A stretch of 44,008 bases of DNA, from the NCBI GenBank assembly GCA_945874745.1, contig CAMCIN010000002.1, positions 1 to 44,008 on the forward strand, in the 5' to 3' direction. This document shows positions 9,851 to 20,052 of this stretch, in pieces. The stretch is from Akkermansia muciniphila (GTDB lineage: Bacteria > Verrucomicrobiota > Verrucomicrobiia > Chthoniobacterales > Chthoniobacteraceae). The translations under genes were made by a program, and so were the position numbers. The notes under the pieces are model-generated. The model worked only from the letters and a program-made list of their open reading frames with translations. It was not told where the DNA came from and ran no database searches. Every line of letters begins with the position of its first letter. The first letter of the stretch is position 1.

Positions 9851-10888
9851 TCAAGGCTTGGTTGCGGCCTCAGAGCGAGCTTTCGCTAACACTTCTTTGA
9901 GATCCACTGCGGCCCCACCGCGGCGTTTGCTTTCATCTGCGGCCTCCATGAAGGCGTACAGTTCGAGTGTCTCCTCGGCGCTCACGGGGGACTGGCCGGT
10001 ACGGAACATGTCGAGCACCTTGAAAAGCAGCGCGTCGTAACCGTCGTAGGCGCCTATTTTGGATTCTCCCTTTTCTCCCTTGGCACTTCCTCCGTAGCCC
10101 TTCCGCTCCTTGCCGTTTTCTTGCCGGAAAATCCCGGTCCGCCCGTCTGCCCAGGTTCCTGTGACCTCCACCCTTCCGTCTTCGATTTGGGTGCGTTTGA
10201 CTGAGACGCAGCCAGTGCCCATGACGGTGTAGAGGCTTTCGCAGCCGTGGATTCCATACCAGAAGAGGTCCGGGTGGGAGGGCTCTATGTTCACGGGACT
10301 GAAGGTCTCGGCAGACATGACTTTTCCCAGAGAGCCTGCGCGCACCTCCTGCGTTGTGGCTCCGTAGCGCAGGGAGGAGGCGCTCAGGAGCGGGACGCCC
10401 GCATTCTTGGCGGCGTCAAAGATGCGCACGGCCTCCGCCAGGGAGGCGGCGATGGGCTTGTCGATGAAGACGGGTTTGCGGGCCTTGAGAATCGGCAGGA
10501 GCTGTTCGAGGTGCACTTTGCCGTCGTTGGATTCGAGCAGTACGGCGTCCACAAGGGGAAGCAGGGCCTCGATGGAGTCCACGATTTCCACCCCCATCTC
10601 CCGGACCTTTTCGGTGTATTCCGGGACCCTTTTTGTGCTGCTCTCAATATCTCTGCTCCCCTGTGGATAGGCCGCAATTACTCGAAAGCCGGCCACTTTT
10701 GGGGCGTCCTCCGGCTTTTTGGGGCCCTTGTTCAAGGTGGAGGTGAAGGCGATGGCGTGAGAAGTGTCCAGACCGACGATGCCGATCCGCAGCGTGGTTG
10801 GAGTGGGTGGGGGCGCGGCGGTGACACCGCGGGAAAGCAAGCTGAGTGCGAGACACAGCGCCAGGGGGGGGGAGGCTTTTTTAATCAC
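9851..10888 (-). CDS. Secreted Gfo/Idh/MocA-type oxidoreductase (probable GTG start)
   Basis: VIKKASPPLALCLALSLLSRGVTAAPPPTPTTLRIGIVGLDTSHAIAFTSTLN..., KPVFIDKPIAASLAEAVRIFDAAKNAGVPLLSASSLRYG; the longer ORF upstream is antisense to the divergent gene. Confidence 0.75.
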   Translation of the reverse strand: MIKKASPPLALCLALSLLSRGVTAAPPPTPTTLRIGIVGLDTSHAIAFTSTLNKGPKKPEDAPKVAGFRVIAAYPQGSRDIESSTKRVPEYTEKVREMGVEIVDSIEALLPLVDAVLLESNDGKVHLEQLLPILKARKPVFIDKPIAASLAEAVRIFDAAKNAGVPLLSASSLRYGATTQEVRAGSLGKVMSAETFSPVNIEPSHPDLFWYGIHGCESLYTVMGTGCVSVKRTQIEDGRVEVTGTWADGRTGIFRQENGKERKGYGGSAKGEKGESKIGAYDGYDALLFKVLDMFRTGQSPVSAEETLELYAFMEAADESKRRGGAAVDLKEVLAKARSEAATKP

Positions 10889-11059
10889 CCATGCGGCTCT
10901 AGCAGGTTGCCGAATGATTTGCCAACAGATGCGGGGAAGGAGAAAGGTTGTCCGGTATATTTGTCGAGAGTGCTTGTCACGGCTGTCGGTGAAGGAAAGC
11001 ATTTTGACTGCAGTCCACCCTTTCCCCAAAATTCTAAAATCCCTCAATCCCCCCCCCAA

Positions 11060-12322
11060 ATGAACCTCACCCGCCGTTCCGCTTTGCAAAAAACCGCTCT
11101 CCTGGGTCTCGCCACCGCCTTCGGCTCGCTCCGTGCCGCGAATGCCGCTGGCAGGAAGCTGCGGGTGGCCGTGGTCGGTCTGGGCCGCGGCATGGCGCAT
11201 GTCTCGGCATTGCTCGGCCTGCCCGATGTAGAAATCGCGTGGCTTGCCGAGGTGGATCCCAAAAGGCTGGCAACCGGGATGAAAGCCGTTGCCGACAAGC
11301 AGGGGGAGGGGTGCCGCGGAGTCTCGGACTTCAGGAAAGCGCTGGAGGACAAAACGCTGGACGCGGTTTTTATCGCGACCCCGAACTTCTGGCACACCCC
11401 CGCGGCGTTGCTGGCGATGCAGGCGGGAAAGCATGTTTACGTCGAAAAGCCCGGCTCGCAGAACCCAGCCGAGGCTGAGCTGATCGTTGCGGCCGCTCAA
11501 AAATACGGCCGACTGGTGCAGATGGGCAACCAGAGGCGGACATGGATGCGGGAGGGTATCGCCGCGCTGCATTCCGGCGTGATCGGGGACGTGCACTTTG
11601 CCCGGGCTTTCTATTACGGATCAAGGAAGCCCATTGGGGCCGGGGCGATCGCCCCGGGCGCGGATTTGGACCTGAACCTGTGGCAGGGGCCGGTGGCCGA
11701 TGAACGCGACATCCGCCCCTTTGTCCACTACGACTGGCACTGGCTCTGGCACTGGGGCAACGGGGAACTGGGCAACAACGGCATCCACACGCTGGATGTC
11801 CTACGCTGGGGCTTGCAGGTGCGCTACCCGCGGCGGGTCACCTACAACGGGGGGCGTTACTGGCATTCCGACAGGCAGGAGACTCCAGACACTGGCACGG
11901 CGGTGTTTGACTTTGGCAAGGTCGGCATGGAGTGGGTCCAGAGCAGTTGCACCCCGCGGGCTGCGGAGAAGCCCGTGGCGGAGTGCGTCTTTTACGGGGA
12001 CAACGGCTCCCTGGGGCTGACGGGGCCAAACTGGACCGTGTACGATCCGAAGGGGGTCAAGGTGGGCGAGGGCGCCGGGGCCGGGGGGAAAGACCCGGCA
12101 CACATCGGCAACTTCCTGAGCGCGATCCGGGGCGAGGCGGCCCTGAATAGTCCGATTGACGAGGGACAGATCAGCACGATGCTCTGTCATTTGGGCAACA
12201 TCGCCTACCGCACAAACACGGTGGTCGAGTGCAACCCGCAGACGGGACGCCTGGTGAACAATCCGGCTGGGGAGAATCTCTGGAAGCGGGAGTACCGGCC
12301 TGGTTGGGCGCCCTCTGTGTAG
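11060..12322 (+). CDS. Gfo/Idh/MocA family oxidoreductase with Tat-like signal
   Basis: MNLTRRSALQKTALLGLATAFGSLRAANAAGRKLRVAVVGLGRGMAHVSALL...GKHVYVEKPGSQNPAEAELIVAAAQKYGRLVQMGNQRR; ATG at 11060. Confidence 0.92.
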   Translation: MNLTRRSALQKTALLGLATAFGSLRAANAAGRKLRVAVVGLGRGMAHVSALLGLPDVEIAWLAEVDPKRLATGMKAVADKQGEGCRGVSDFRKALEDKTLDAVFIATPNFWHTPAALLAMQAGKHVYVEKPGSQNPAEAELIVAAAQKYGRLVQMGNQRRTWMREGIAALHSGVIGDVHFARAFYYGSRKPIGAGAIAPGADLDLNLWQGPVADERDIRPFVHYDWHWLWHWGNGELGNNGIHTLDVLRWGLQVRYPRRVTYNGGRYWHSDRQETPDTGTAVFDFGKVGMEWVQSSCTPRAAEKPVAECVFYGDNGSLGLTGPNWTVYDPKGVKVGEGAGAGGKDPAHIGNFLSAIRGEAALNSPIDEGQISTMLCHLGNIAYRTNTVVECNPQTGRLVNNPAGENLWKREYRPGWAPSV

Positions 12323-12386
12323 GCGGCGCCACCGGAGCCATCGTAGCCGGGGCGTGGGGCGCCGCGCGGATTTAATCTTTCCCCAG

Positions 12387-12415
12387 TTGACAAGGGGGCG
12401 CGGGCGGAACATAGT
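12387..12415 (+). promoter_or_regulatory. Candidate sigma-70-like promoter for rpsT
   Basis: TTGACA (12387-12392), 17-bp spacer, CATAGT (12410-12415), 28 bp before the rpsT ATG. Confidence 0.6.
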
Positions 12416-12443
12416 CCGCTCCCTTTTTACTCAGGATTTCATC

Positions 12444-12707
12444 ATGGCCAACACTCCTTCTGCCGCCAAACGCGCTCGCCAATCTGGACAGCGTGCACTC
12501 GTAAACCGTCGCATCACGACTTCGGTGAAAAATCACCTCAAGGCCGTGAGGTCTGCCCTTATCAAAGGTGACAAGACTGAGGCGCAGGCGGCGGCTCTGG
12601 CCTGTGAATCCACCTTGGACAAGGCAGTGAAGACCGGCAACGTGCACCGCAACAAGGCCAACCGCCACAAGAGCGCTTTGACCTTGGCGCTGGCCGCCAA
12701 GCAGTAG
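12444..12707 (+). CDS. rpsT: 30S ribosomal protein S20
   Basis: MANTPSAAKRARQSGQRALVNRRITTSVKNHLKAVRSALIKGDKTEAQAAALACESTLDKAVKTGNVHRNKANRHKSALTLALAAKQ. Confidence 0.95.
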   Translation: MANTPSAAKRARQSGQRALVNRRITTSVKNHLKAVRSALIKGDKTEAQAAALACESTLDKAVKTGNVHRNKANRHKSALTLALAAKQ

Positions 12708-12811
12708 CCCTTTCCCGCCGGGCAGCGCTGAGACACGGAAACGTGCACCCGCTCCCGGCAGATTGTCGGGCGCCGTCTTCCCCAACAGGCCTGCCCTCCA
12801 GTCACAAATTC

Positions 12812-12845
12812 AAAAAGGCACCCTTTTTCAAGGGTGCCTTTTTTT
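12812..12845. terminator. Bidirectional intrinsic terminator between convergent rpsT and leuB
   Basis: aaaaaggcaccctt-tttc-aagggtgccttttttt. Confidence 0.9.
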
Positions 12846-12873
12846 GCGTCTACCGGGAAAGCGCCGCGGGCGC

Positions 12874-14019
<1,146 letters not shown>

Positions 14020-14057
14020 TCACTTGGTTGAGGGGACTTTACAGCGCCGGGGTGGCG

Positions 14058-14130
14058 GCGCCCTGTTCAGGGGGCGCGGGCAACGTGGCGGGATTGACAG
14101 TTTACAGGGGGCGGCGGAGGATCCGCCCCT
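14058..14130. other. Two GC-rich hairpins directly upstream of the FKBP gene
   Basis: gcgccctg-tt-cagggggcgc (14058-14077) and aggggg-cgg...ccgcccct (14106-14130), the latter ending about 12 bp before the ATG. Confidence 0.5.
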
Positions 14131-14142
14131 ACCCGTTACCCC

Positions 14143-15348
14143 ATGACAAACCGCTTCACACACACTCTCAGCCTAGGTGCGCTGGTTCTTTGCGCGCCTC
14201 AGGTGACTTTTGCCCAAGCTAATATGCCCGAAACGCCAACTGATGTTAAGGCCGCTCCCGAGGATGCGGTAAAAACCCCCTCCGGCCTCGCTTCCAAGGT
14301 CCTTGCCAAGGGCAAGGGCTCCGCACACCCGGCCGCGGCCGACACGGTGACTGTGCACTACTCGGGGTGGACCACCGACGGCAAACTTTTTGACAGCTCC
14401 GTCAAACGCGGAGAGCCCACCAGTTTCCCCCTCAACGGCGTGATTAAGGGCTGGACCGAGGGGGTTCAGCTGATGGTGGAGGGAGAAAAACGTCGGTTCT
14501 GGATTCCCGCCGACCTGGCTTACGGCGAAAACCCCGGGGGTGGGCGGCCCGGTGGGTTGCTGGTGTTCGACATCGAGCTGCTTTCCATCAAGAAGGCACC
14601 GAAGGCACCGGAACTTTCCGCCCCTGCGGATGCCGAGAAAATGCCCTCGGGCGCCTCGGCGAAGACTGTGGCCAAGGGCAGCGGCACCAAGTCTCCCAAA
14701 TCCGAGGACACGGTCAAGGTCAACCTGGCCCTGTGGAGTCCCACCGGCGAGCTGTTGCAGAGCACTGACCAAGAGGGGCGGCCCGCCGAAGTGCCCCTGG
14801 ACAAGTTGCGCATCGGTGGGCTTCCAGAAGTCCTCAAGACGATGGTGGATGGAGAAAAAAAGGTGGTGTGGATTCCCGCCAATGTGGCGTTTGGGCCGAA
14901 TCTTCCACCCGGGGCGCCGGCAGGCGGCATCGTCGTGGAGGTCGAACTGCTGTCCTTCAAGGAAGGGGTGCCGCCGCCGCCGGTGCCTGCGGATGTCGCG
15001 GCCGTGCCCGCCGACGCACAGAAGACAGCCTCCGGCCTCGCCTCCAAGGTGCTTTCCAAAGGCACCGGCAAGGAGCATCCGAAGGCGACGGACAAGGTAA
15101 CGGTCCACTACTCCGGCTGGACGCTGGATGGAAAACTTTTCGACAGCTCCGTCACCCGTGGGGAGCCGAGCAGCTTTGGGTTGAACCAGGTGATCGCGGG
15201 TTGGACCGAAGGCGTCCAACTCATGGTCAAGGGGGAGAAGCGCCGTTTCTGGATTCCCGCCGGGCTGGCCTACGGCGAAAACCCAGGCGGTGGGCGGCCC
15301 GGTGGAATGCTGGTGTTCGACATCGAGCTCTTCGAGATTCAAAAATAG
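14143..15348 (+). CDS. Secreted FKBP-type peptidyl-prolyl isomerase with three tandem FKBP domains
   Basis: VTVHYSGWTTDGKLFDSS...WTEGVQLMVEGEKRRFWIPADLAYGENP repeated in domains 1 and 3; degenerate middle domain; N-terminal signal sequence. Confidence 0.92.
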   Translation: MTNRFTHTLSLGALVLCAPQVTFAQANMPETPTDVKAAPEDAVKTPSGLASKVLAKGKGSAHPAAADTVTVHYSGWTTDGKLFDSSVKRGEPTSFPLNGVIKGWTEGVQLMVEGEKRRFWIPADLAYGENPGGGRPGGLLVFDIELLSIKKAPKAPELSAPADAEKMPSGASAKTVAKGSGTKSPKSEDTVKVNLALWSPTGELLQSTDQEGRPAEVPLDKLRIGGLPEVLKTMVDGEKKVVWIPANVAFGPNLPPGAPAGGIVVEVELLSFKEGVPPPPVPADVAAVPADAQKTASGLASKVLSKGTGKEHPKATDKVTVHYSGWTLDGKLFDSSVTRGEPSSFGLNQVIAGWTEGVQLMVKGEKRRFWIPAGLAYGENPGGGRPGGMLVFDIELFEIQK

Positions 15349-15430
15349 GGCGCTTCGCTGTTTCCGGTGGGCGATGTTTACATCTCGACTCCGAGGGGAG
15401 CAGGGAGTGATTCACAGATGAAAAAGATGT

Positions 15431-15588
15431 CCACAGATATTTCCGAAGGTTTTTTCCGGAGCCGAAGTCTGTGAGCTATTCTTGGAGGGGGCAACTCCCC
15501 GGTCCGCGCACGGCGGCAGTGCCGTAACCGACTGAGGTCCAGACAGCCCGGTAGGGGTATTTTGAAACACCCTTGCCGGGCTTTTTTG
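15431..15588 (+). ncRNA. Candidate structured RNA (leader or small RNA) with alternative pairing and intrinsic terminator
   Basis: CACAGA (15432-15437) and CAGAC (15540-15544) both complementary to the same GTCTGTG segment (15467-15473); nested CGGT/ACGGC-GCCGT/ACCG stem; terminator follows. Confidence 0.5.
15545..15587 (+). terminator. Rho-independent terminator
   Basis: AGCCCGG-t-AGGGGT-attttgaaa-CACCCttg-CCGGGCT-TTTTT. Confidence 0.9.
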
Positions 15589-15661
15589 TGCGGGGACGCA
15601 AAAATAGCAGTCTTTTTGAGATCCCCAGTGGCGAGTTACGGATGCACGTGTACTTTCCCGA

Positions 15662-16093
15662 ATGCCGAATCCACCCCATGACTCCCTCGCCGACTACCTT
15701 GAGGCGCACTCTCTGCTGGAAACGCTGCACAACAGAAAGGGCCGCCTGCTGGACGGGGCGAGTCCGGTACCTGAAAGTGGGGCAGCGTCCGAGTCTCTGA
15801 TCGCGTTGGTCGACGCCGGCATCCAGAAGGCCGGTGCGCTGGTGGTACAGTACGAGCAACAGATTGAAGGGGGCCTGCAGACCGTTGCCAACCACGCGGA
15901 TTCAGGGAGGGAGCTGTTTTTGGATATCTCAGAGAGGATCAGGGAGTTTTCTGCGCTGCTCGGCGAGCATGCGGAGCAACTCAGCGAGGATGAGCAGCTG
16001 CGCTGGGCGGGAGTGCTCGAGGATTATGCGACGCTGCACGCCGAGTGGGCCCAGAAAATGGCTCCCGGGGAATGCCCCCCACCGCTGGAATAG
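15662..16093 (+). CDS. Hypothetical alpha-helical protein (143 aa)
   Basis: MPNPPHDSLADYLEAHSLLETLHNRKGRLLDGASPVPESGAASESLIALVDAGIQKAGALVVQYEQQIEGG...; coding-like composition, no family recognised. Confidence 0.6.
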   Translation: MPNPPHDSLADYLEAHSLLETLHNRKGRLLDGASPVPESGAASESLIALVDAGIQKAGALVVQYEQQIEGGLQTVANHADSGRELFLDISERIREFSALLGEHAEQLSEDEQLRWAGVLEDYATLHAEWAQKMAPGECPPPLE

Positions 16094-16353
16094 GGAGGGC
16101 TCGGGCGCCTCGGGGCGGGTTGTACAACCATGCGGTTTTCGCAGCAAAATACCCCGTCCCTGATTTATCTAAACTTGGCACCGGCGTCACCCGCACCCGG
16201 ACAAAGTGCCCGACGGAGCCGGTGTGCTGAGTGCTACGCTTACGGACCTGCTTGATTTCAGTGCAGACGGGCGGCCAGCCCTTCTGCAAACGCTTCAAGA
16301 AACAAACGGGTGTTTCTTGGAGCCCTTTTCCAGCGTGGGCCCCAAAACAAAAC

Positions 16354-16388
16354 GGGCCGCCGGGTGCTTTTGGAGCACGCGGCGGCCC
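16354..16388. terminator. Strong GC hairpin downstream of the tandem-wHTH gene
   Basis: gggccgccg...ggtgctttTGGAGCAC...cggcggccc. Confidence 0.65.
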
Positions 16389-16428
16389 TTGTGGGAGCCT
16401 GCTGACAGCTTTTGGAAAAAAGCGCAGT

Positions 16429-17262
16429 TTAGTGTTTTGCCTTGGTTGCGGCTTCCGTCGCTTGCTGCGCGCTTGTCATCCGGTAGATGCCTCTGCCGGA
16501 GCGGATGATGCGCGGGTTACGCTTGCCAATGCTCGAGAGCCACACGTGCACGTTCCGGTAATTGGCGCCCACCTTTTCCGCAATTTCCGCGACCCGGATC
16601 CCCTCGGGGTCCGCATTTTCAAGCACCTCCAGGATCCGCTTGCTCACTTCCCCTCGCTTGGCTCTGGATGCTTGCCGGAGGGCGCGGTTGCGGCGTTTCT
16701 TGGGGTTTTCCGGCGTTTCCAAATCGGCCTCCTGGAGCTCGCTTTCCAGCCTGTAGCGTCCGGGGCCGAAGCGCTTGAGTTGCGGAAAGCGCTGCGTGGC
16801 GGTGTGAAACCAGGAGTGAATGTTGACCGGCTTCATCCCGAGGGCGTCCGCAATCTCGCGCACCCGCGCCCCCCGGCTGCCCGCATCTCTGAGAAAACCC
16901 ACAATGCGGCCGCGCAATTCGCCCCGGCGCATCCTCCGTTTTGAGCCCTGCTGCCCCTCCCTTGGGGCAGAGTCTGTGTCCGCTCTTAACTGGTTCTGGA
17001 CGGACTGCGCGGACTGAAGCAGGTCGCTCTGCAAAAGATGAATCCTCTCCAAGACGGCATTCAGGGAGCCTGCAAGATTGAGGCGCGTCTGCTCCAATTG
17101 AATGAGTTCCTTGAGAGACTCCATCCGCTGTTGGGGGGCGATGGCCGGCAGGGCGGCGCGGCAGAGAGGGCGTTCGGCTTGGTTGAGGTACATGGGTAGT
17201 GGATTGGGTTGAGGTGAAGCGCTGTTAGTTTTTGAATCAGACTGCAACTGATGAATCGCCAT
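16429..17262 (-). CDS. Putative DNA-binding protein with two tandem winged-helix-like repeats
   Basis: GRIVGFLRDAGSRGARVREIADALGMKPVNIHSWFHTATQRFPQLKRFGPGRYRLE and KRILEVLENADPEGIRVAEIAEKVGANYRNVHVWLSSIGKRNPRIIRSGRGIYRM are clearly homologous internal repeats. Confidence 0.75.
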   Translation of the reverse strand: MAIHQLQSDSKTNSASPQPNPLPMYLNQAERPLCRAALPAIAPQQRMESLKELIQLEQTRLNLAGSLNAVLERIHLLQSDLLQSAQSVQNQLRADTDSAPREGQQGSKRRMRRGELRGRIVGFLRDAGSRGARVREIADALGMKPVNIHSWFHTATQRFPQLKRFGPGRYRLESELQEADLETPENPKKRRNRALRQASRAKRGEVSKRILEVLENADPEGIRVAEIAEKVGANYRNVHVWLSSIGKRNPRIIRSGRGIYRMTSAQQATEAATKAKH

Positions 17263-17489
17263 GACTCAGAAAGGTGGTTGTTAAAAAACTAAGTTATTTT
17301 AACAGGGGGGGCAGATCGCTCAGGTTTGGGCCTTTTCCTGTCGGCGCCATGCTGGGCGGTTGCCAGTGCGAGGGAACGAGGGCCTCTGTGTAAAGGAAGG
17401 GGAGGCGCGTGCAGGAACCTAAGAAACCGCTTCCGTAAATGTTGTGCGTGCGTATCATCTGCGCACTTTCCGGTGCTTCCTTGTCCCCC

Positions 17490-20012
17490 ATGAAAACCTC
17501 CCTTCTCCTGCTCCTCTCCCTAGCCTCCCTTCCCGCCCAAATGTCGGCTGCGGAAAAAAAACAGGCCGGTCAAAAGCCAGCAGATACAACTGCTGCAGAA
17601 ACTGTTGTGAAGGGAAAAGGAAAGGCAAAGGGCGCCCCTACGGGTGTCTCCCTCTCTCTCGAGGGGTTGCCAGGCTGGACGGACTGGCGCGGTCCCGGGC
17701 AAAACAGCGTGACCCCTGAAACTGATTTGCCTTCGTCCGTAGACGCTGCAAAGGCGGCGTGGGCCGTGGAATTTCCCGGGCAAAGCACTCCGGTGCTCTT
17801 CAAGGGGCGGCTCTACATCAATGGATATCAGGGAGAAGGGCCTGATCTTCAAGAGGTTGTGTCCTGTTTTGACGCGGATACAGGAGCCCTCATCTGGCAG
17901 CACAGTTTCAATGATTTCCTGAGCGACACCATCTATCTTCGCTATGCAACCTCAAGCCCGAGTGTAGATGCGGAGACGGGCAATGTTTATGTACAGGGCA
18001 CCCAGGGTTTGTTCAGCTGCTTCAGTAGCGAGGGCAAGCTGTTGTGGCAGCACTCTTTGATGGAAGAACTCGGCCGCCTGACCTTCCCCAACTCGCGCAC
18101 GGCCTCGCCTCGGATTGACCGGGAGCTGGTCATCACCCGGGGGGTCACCTCCAACTGGGGTGCCAACGGTGCCGCGGGCGACCGCTTTTACGCCTTTGAC
18201 AAGCGCACAGGAGAGCTCGTCTGGACGAGTTCTCCGGGCGAGCGTCCGCAGGACAACACGTTTTCCCACCCGTTTCTGACCTGGCTCGACGGCCGGCGCG
18301 TCTTGATTTCGGCCGGCGGCGACTCGACGGTTGTCGGAATCAACGCCCGCACCGGCGACCCGATCTTCCGCTTTCCAGCGGCCAAGGCGGGTGCAAAGGG
18401 CGGCATCAACGCGGGGATCCTCCGCTACAAAGACACGCTGTTGGTCGTGCACGAGTCGGAGAACCTCGACTCCAGCGAGGTGGGGCGTGCTGCCGCCTTC
18501 AAACTCCCCTCCGGCAGCAAGTCCCCGGAACCGGGCAAGCCGCAGGTCTACGATCCCAAGGAGCTGGAGCTGTGGCGGAATCCCCTGGGCAACCTCGCCA
18601 GTTCCCCCTGTCTGGTCGGCAACCGGATGTACTGCGTCACCGGCACCGGAGAGCTTGCCGCCACGGACGTGGATTCCGGAAAAGTCCTTTGGCGTCAAAA
18701 ATTTGCGGCGGAGCAGCGCCAGAGTTCCCCCTTGTATGGGGATGGCAAACTTTACGTGGCGATCTATATCGCAGATGCCGCGGCGGCGGTAGCCGCCGGC
18801 GGGGCGGGGGACACGGGGGGCAACGGGGAGCTTCTCGTCCTTGAGCCCGGGGATTCGGGGGCCAAGATCCTTTCGCGCACTATTTTGGAGGGGCGTTGCT
18901 ACGGCTCACCCGTGGCCTACAACGGCAAGGTGTACGTCCAGACCGACCGCAAGCTGTACTGCTTCGGCAAAAAGGGGAATAACCCGAGCGTGGCCGCCGT
19001 GGGCGCCCTGAAGGAAAACGAAACGGTGGCTGGCTGGCCGAAGATTGAGCCCGGACCGGCGACGCGTTTGCAGGTGATTCCGAGCGAAATGATCCTGACC
19101 CCTGGGGAGGCAAAGCAGGTGCGGGTGCGCTCGCTTGACGCCAACGGGTTTACTGTGGAGGAGGCGGTGGACCTCGCGAAGGTGAAGTTTGAGAGCTACA
19201 TTCCGCCCACCGCGCTGGTGAAGGCCCAGATGAAGGGCGCCTTTGATGCGCAGGGTCGCCTAGTGGCGGACGCCGCTCCGGTTGCCAGCGCGGGCGCCTA
19301 TCAGGCCACCTACGGCGAGCTCAAGGGGGTGATGCGCGCCAAGGTGCTCCCCGATATCCCGGTGAAGTTTGATTTCGAGCAGGTGGAACTTTCCCTCAGC
19401 ACGGACAACCCGCCGGCTCCCGCAGTGCCCAACACGTTTGAACCGCCCACCCCGTTTGCCTACCCGCCGCTGGCTTGGAACGGTGCGCGCTTCCGCTTTG
19501 AAGTGAGGCAGGCCCCCGGCGAGGGCTCCACCAAGGCGCTGTGCAAAACCATTGAAAACAAGCTGTTCCAGCGGGGACAGGTGTTTGTGGGCCGCCCTGG
19601 TTCTTCCAACTACACGGTGGAAATGGACATCCTCTCCGAGGGGAACAAGCGCAAGATGAGCGAGGTGGGGTTGGTCAACCAGCGCTACCTCGTGGTGCTC
19701 AAGGGCAACTCGCAGCAACTGGAGGTCAACTCCAACCAGGAGCGGGTCAAGCAGTCCGTTCCCTTCGCCTGGGTGCCCAACCAGTGGTACAGCCTCAAGA
19801 GCCGGGTGGATATCGCCGCCGACGGTTCCGGCGTGGTCCGGGCCAAGGCGTGGAAAAAGGGCGAGCCCGAGCCCGCCGTCTGGTCTATCGAAGTGCCCCA
19901 CAAGAAGGCGCACGCCGAGGGCGCTCCAGGCGTCTACGCCTTCACTCCCCAGGAGCAGCGCGCTTGGATCGACAACATTTCCGTGACCCCCAACGCCCCC
20001 TCCAAACCCTAA
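17490..20012 (+). CDS. PQQ-like beta-propeller repeat protein with C-terminal concanavalin/LamG-like region, secreted
   Basis: MKTSLLLLLSLASLPAQMSAAEKK signal; WTDWRGPGQNS, CFDADTGALIWQHSF, AFDKRTGELVWTSSPGE; C-terminal NYTVEMDILSEGNKRKMSEVGLVNQRYLV...NQWYSLKSRVDI. Confidence 0.88.
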   Translation: MKTSLLLLLSLASLPAQMSAAEKKQAGQKPADTTAAETVVKGKGKAKGAPTGVSLSLEGLPGWTDWRGPGQNSVTPETDLPSSVDAAKAAWAVEFPGQSTPVLFKGRLYINGYQGEGPDLQEVVSCFDADTGALIWQHSFNDFLSDTIYLRYATSSPSVDAETGNVYVQGTQGLFSCFSSEGKLLWQHSLMEELGRLTFPNSRTASPRIDRELVITRGVTSNWGANGAAGDRFYAFDKRTGELVWTSSPGERPQDNTFSHPFLTWLDGRRVLISAGGDSTVVGINARTGDPIFRFPAAKAGAKGGINAGILRYKDTLLVVHESENLDSSEVGRAAAFKLPSGSKSPEPGKPQVYDPKELELWRNPLGNLASSPCLVGNRMYCVTGTGELAATDVDSGKVLWRQKFAAEQRQSSPLYGDGKLYVAIYIADAAAAVAAGGAGDTGGNGELLVLEPGDSGAKILSRTILEGRCYGSPVAYNGKVYVQTDRKLYCFGKKGNNPSVAAVGALKENETVAGWPKIEPGPATRLQVIPSEMILTPGEAKQVRVRSLDANGFTVEEAVDLAKVKFESYIPPTALVKAQMKGAFDAQGRLVADAAPVASAGAYQATYGELKGVMRAKVLPDIPVKFDFEQVELSLSTDNPPAPAVPNTFEPPTPFAYPPLAWNGARFRFEVRQAPGEGSTKALCKTIENKLFQRGQVFVGRPGSSNYTVEMDILSEGNKRKMSEVGLVNQRYLVVLKGNSQQLEVNSNQERVKQSVPFAWVPNQWYSLKSRVDIAADGSGVVRAKAWKKGEPEPAVWSIEVPHKKAHAEGAPGVYAFTPQEQRAWIDNISVTPNAPSKP

Positions 20013-20052
20013 TTTCCGTCGCCAGTCTCTCTCTAGCTCCCCTCCCTATCCT

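Noticed and set aside
10247-11059. N-terminal ~270 aa of the plus-strand ORF 10247-12322
   Set aside because: Antisense to the minus-strand Gfo/Idh/MocA gene; the real start is the Tat-like MNLTRRSALQKTALLG at 11060.
14173-15342. 389-aa minus-strand ORF opposite the FKBP gene
   Set aside because: Mirror of the FKBP repeats; repetitive only because the sense gene is.
15467-15588. Definite call of a cobalamin riboswitch or SRP RNA
   Set aside because: Only partial resemblance to cobalamin boxes; the SRP GGAAGGAAGCA core is absent; no covariance model could be run, so kept as an unclassified structured RNA.
16231-16944. 237-aa plus ORF
   Set aside because: Mostly antisense to the tandem wHTH gene and crosses its terminator hairpin.
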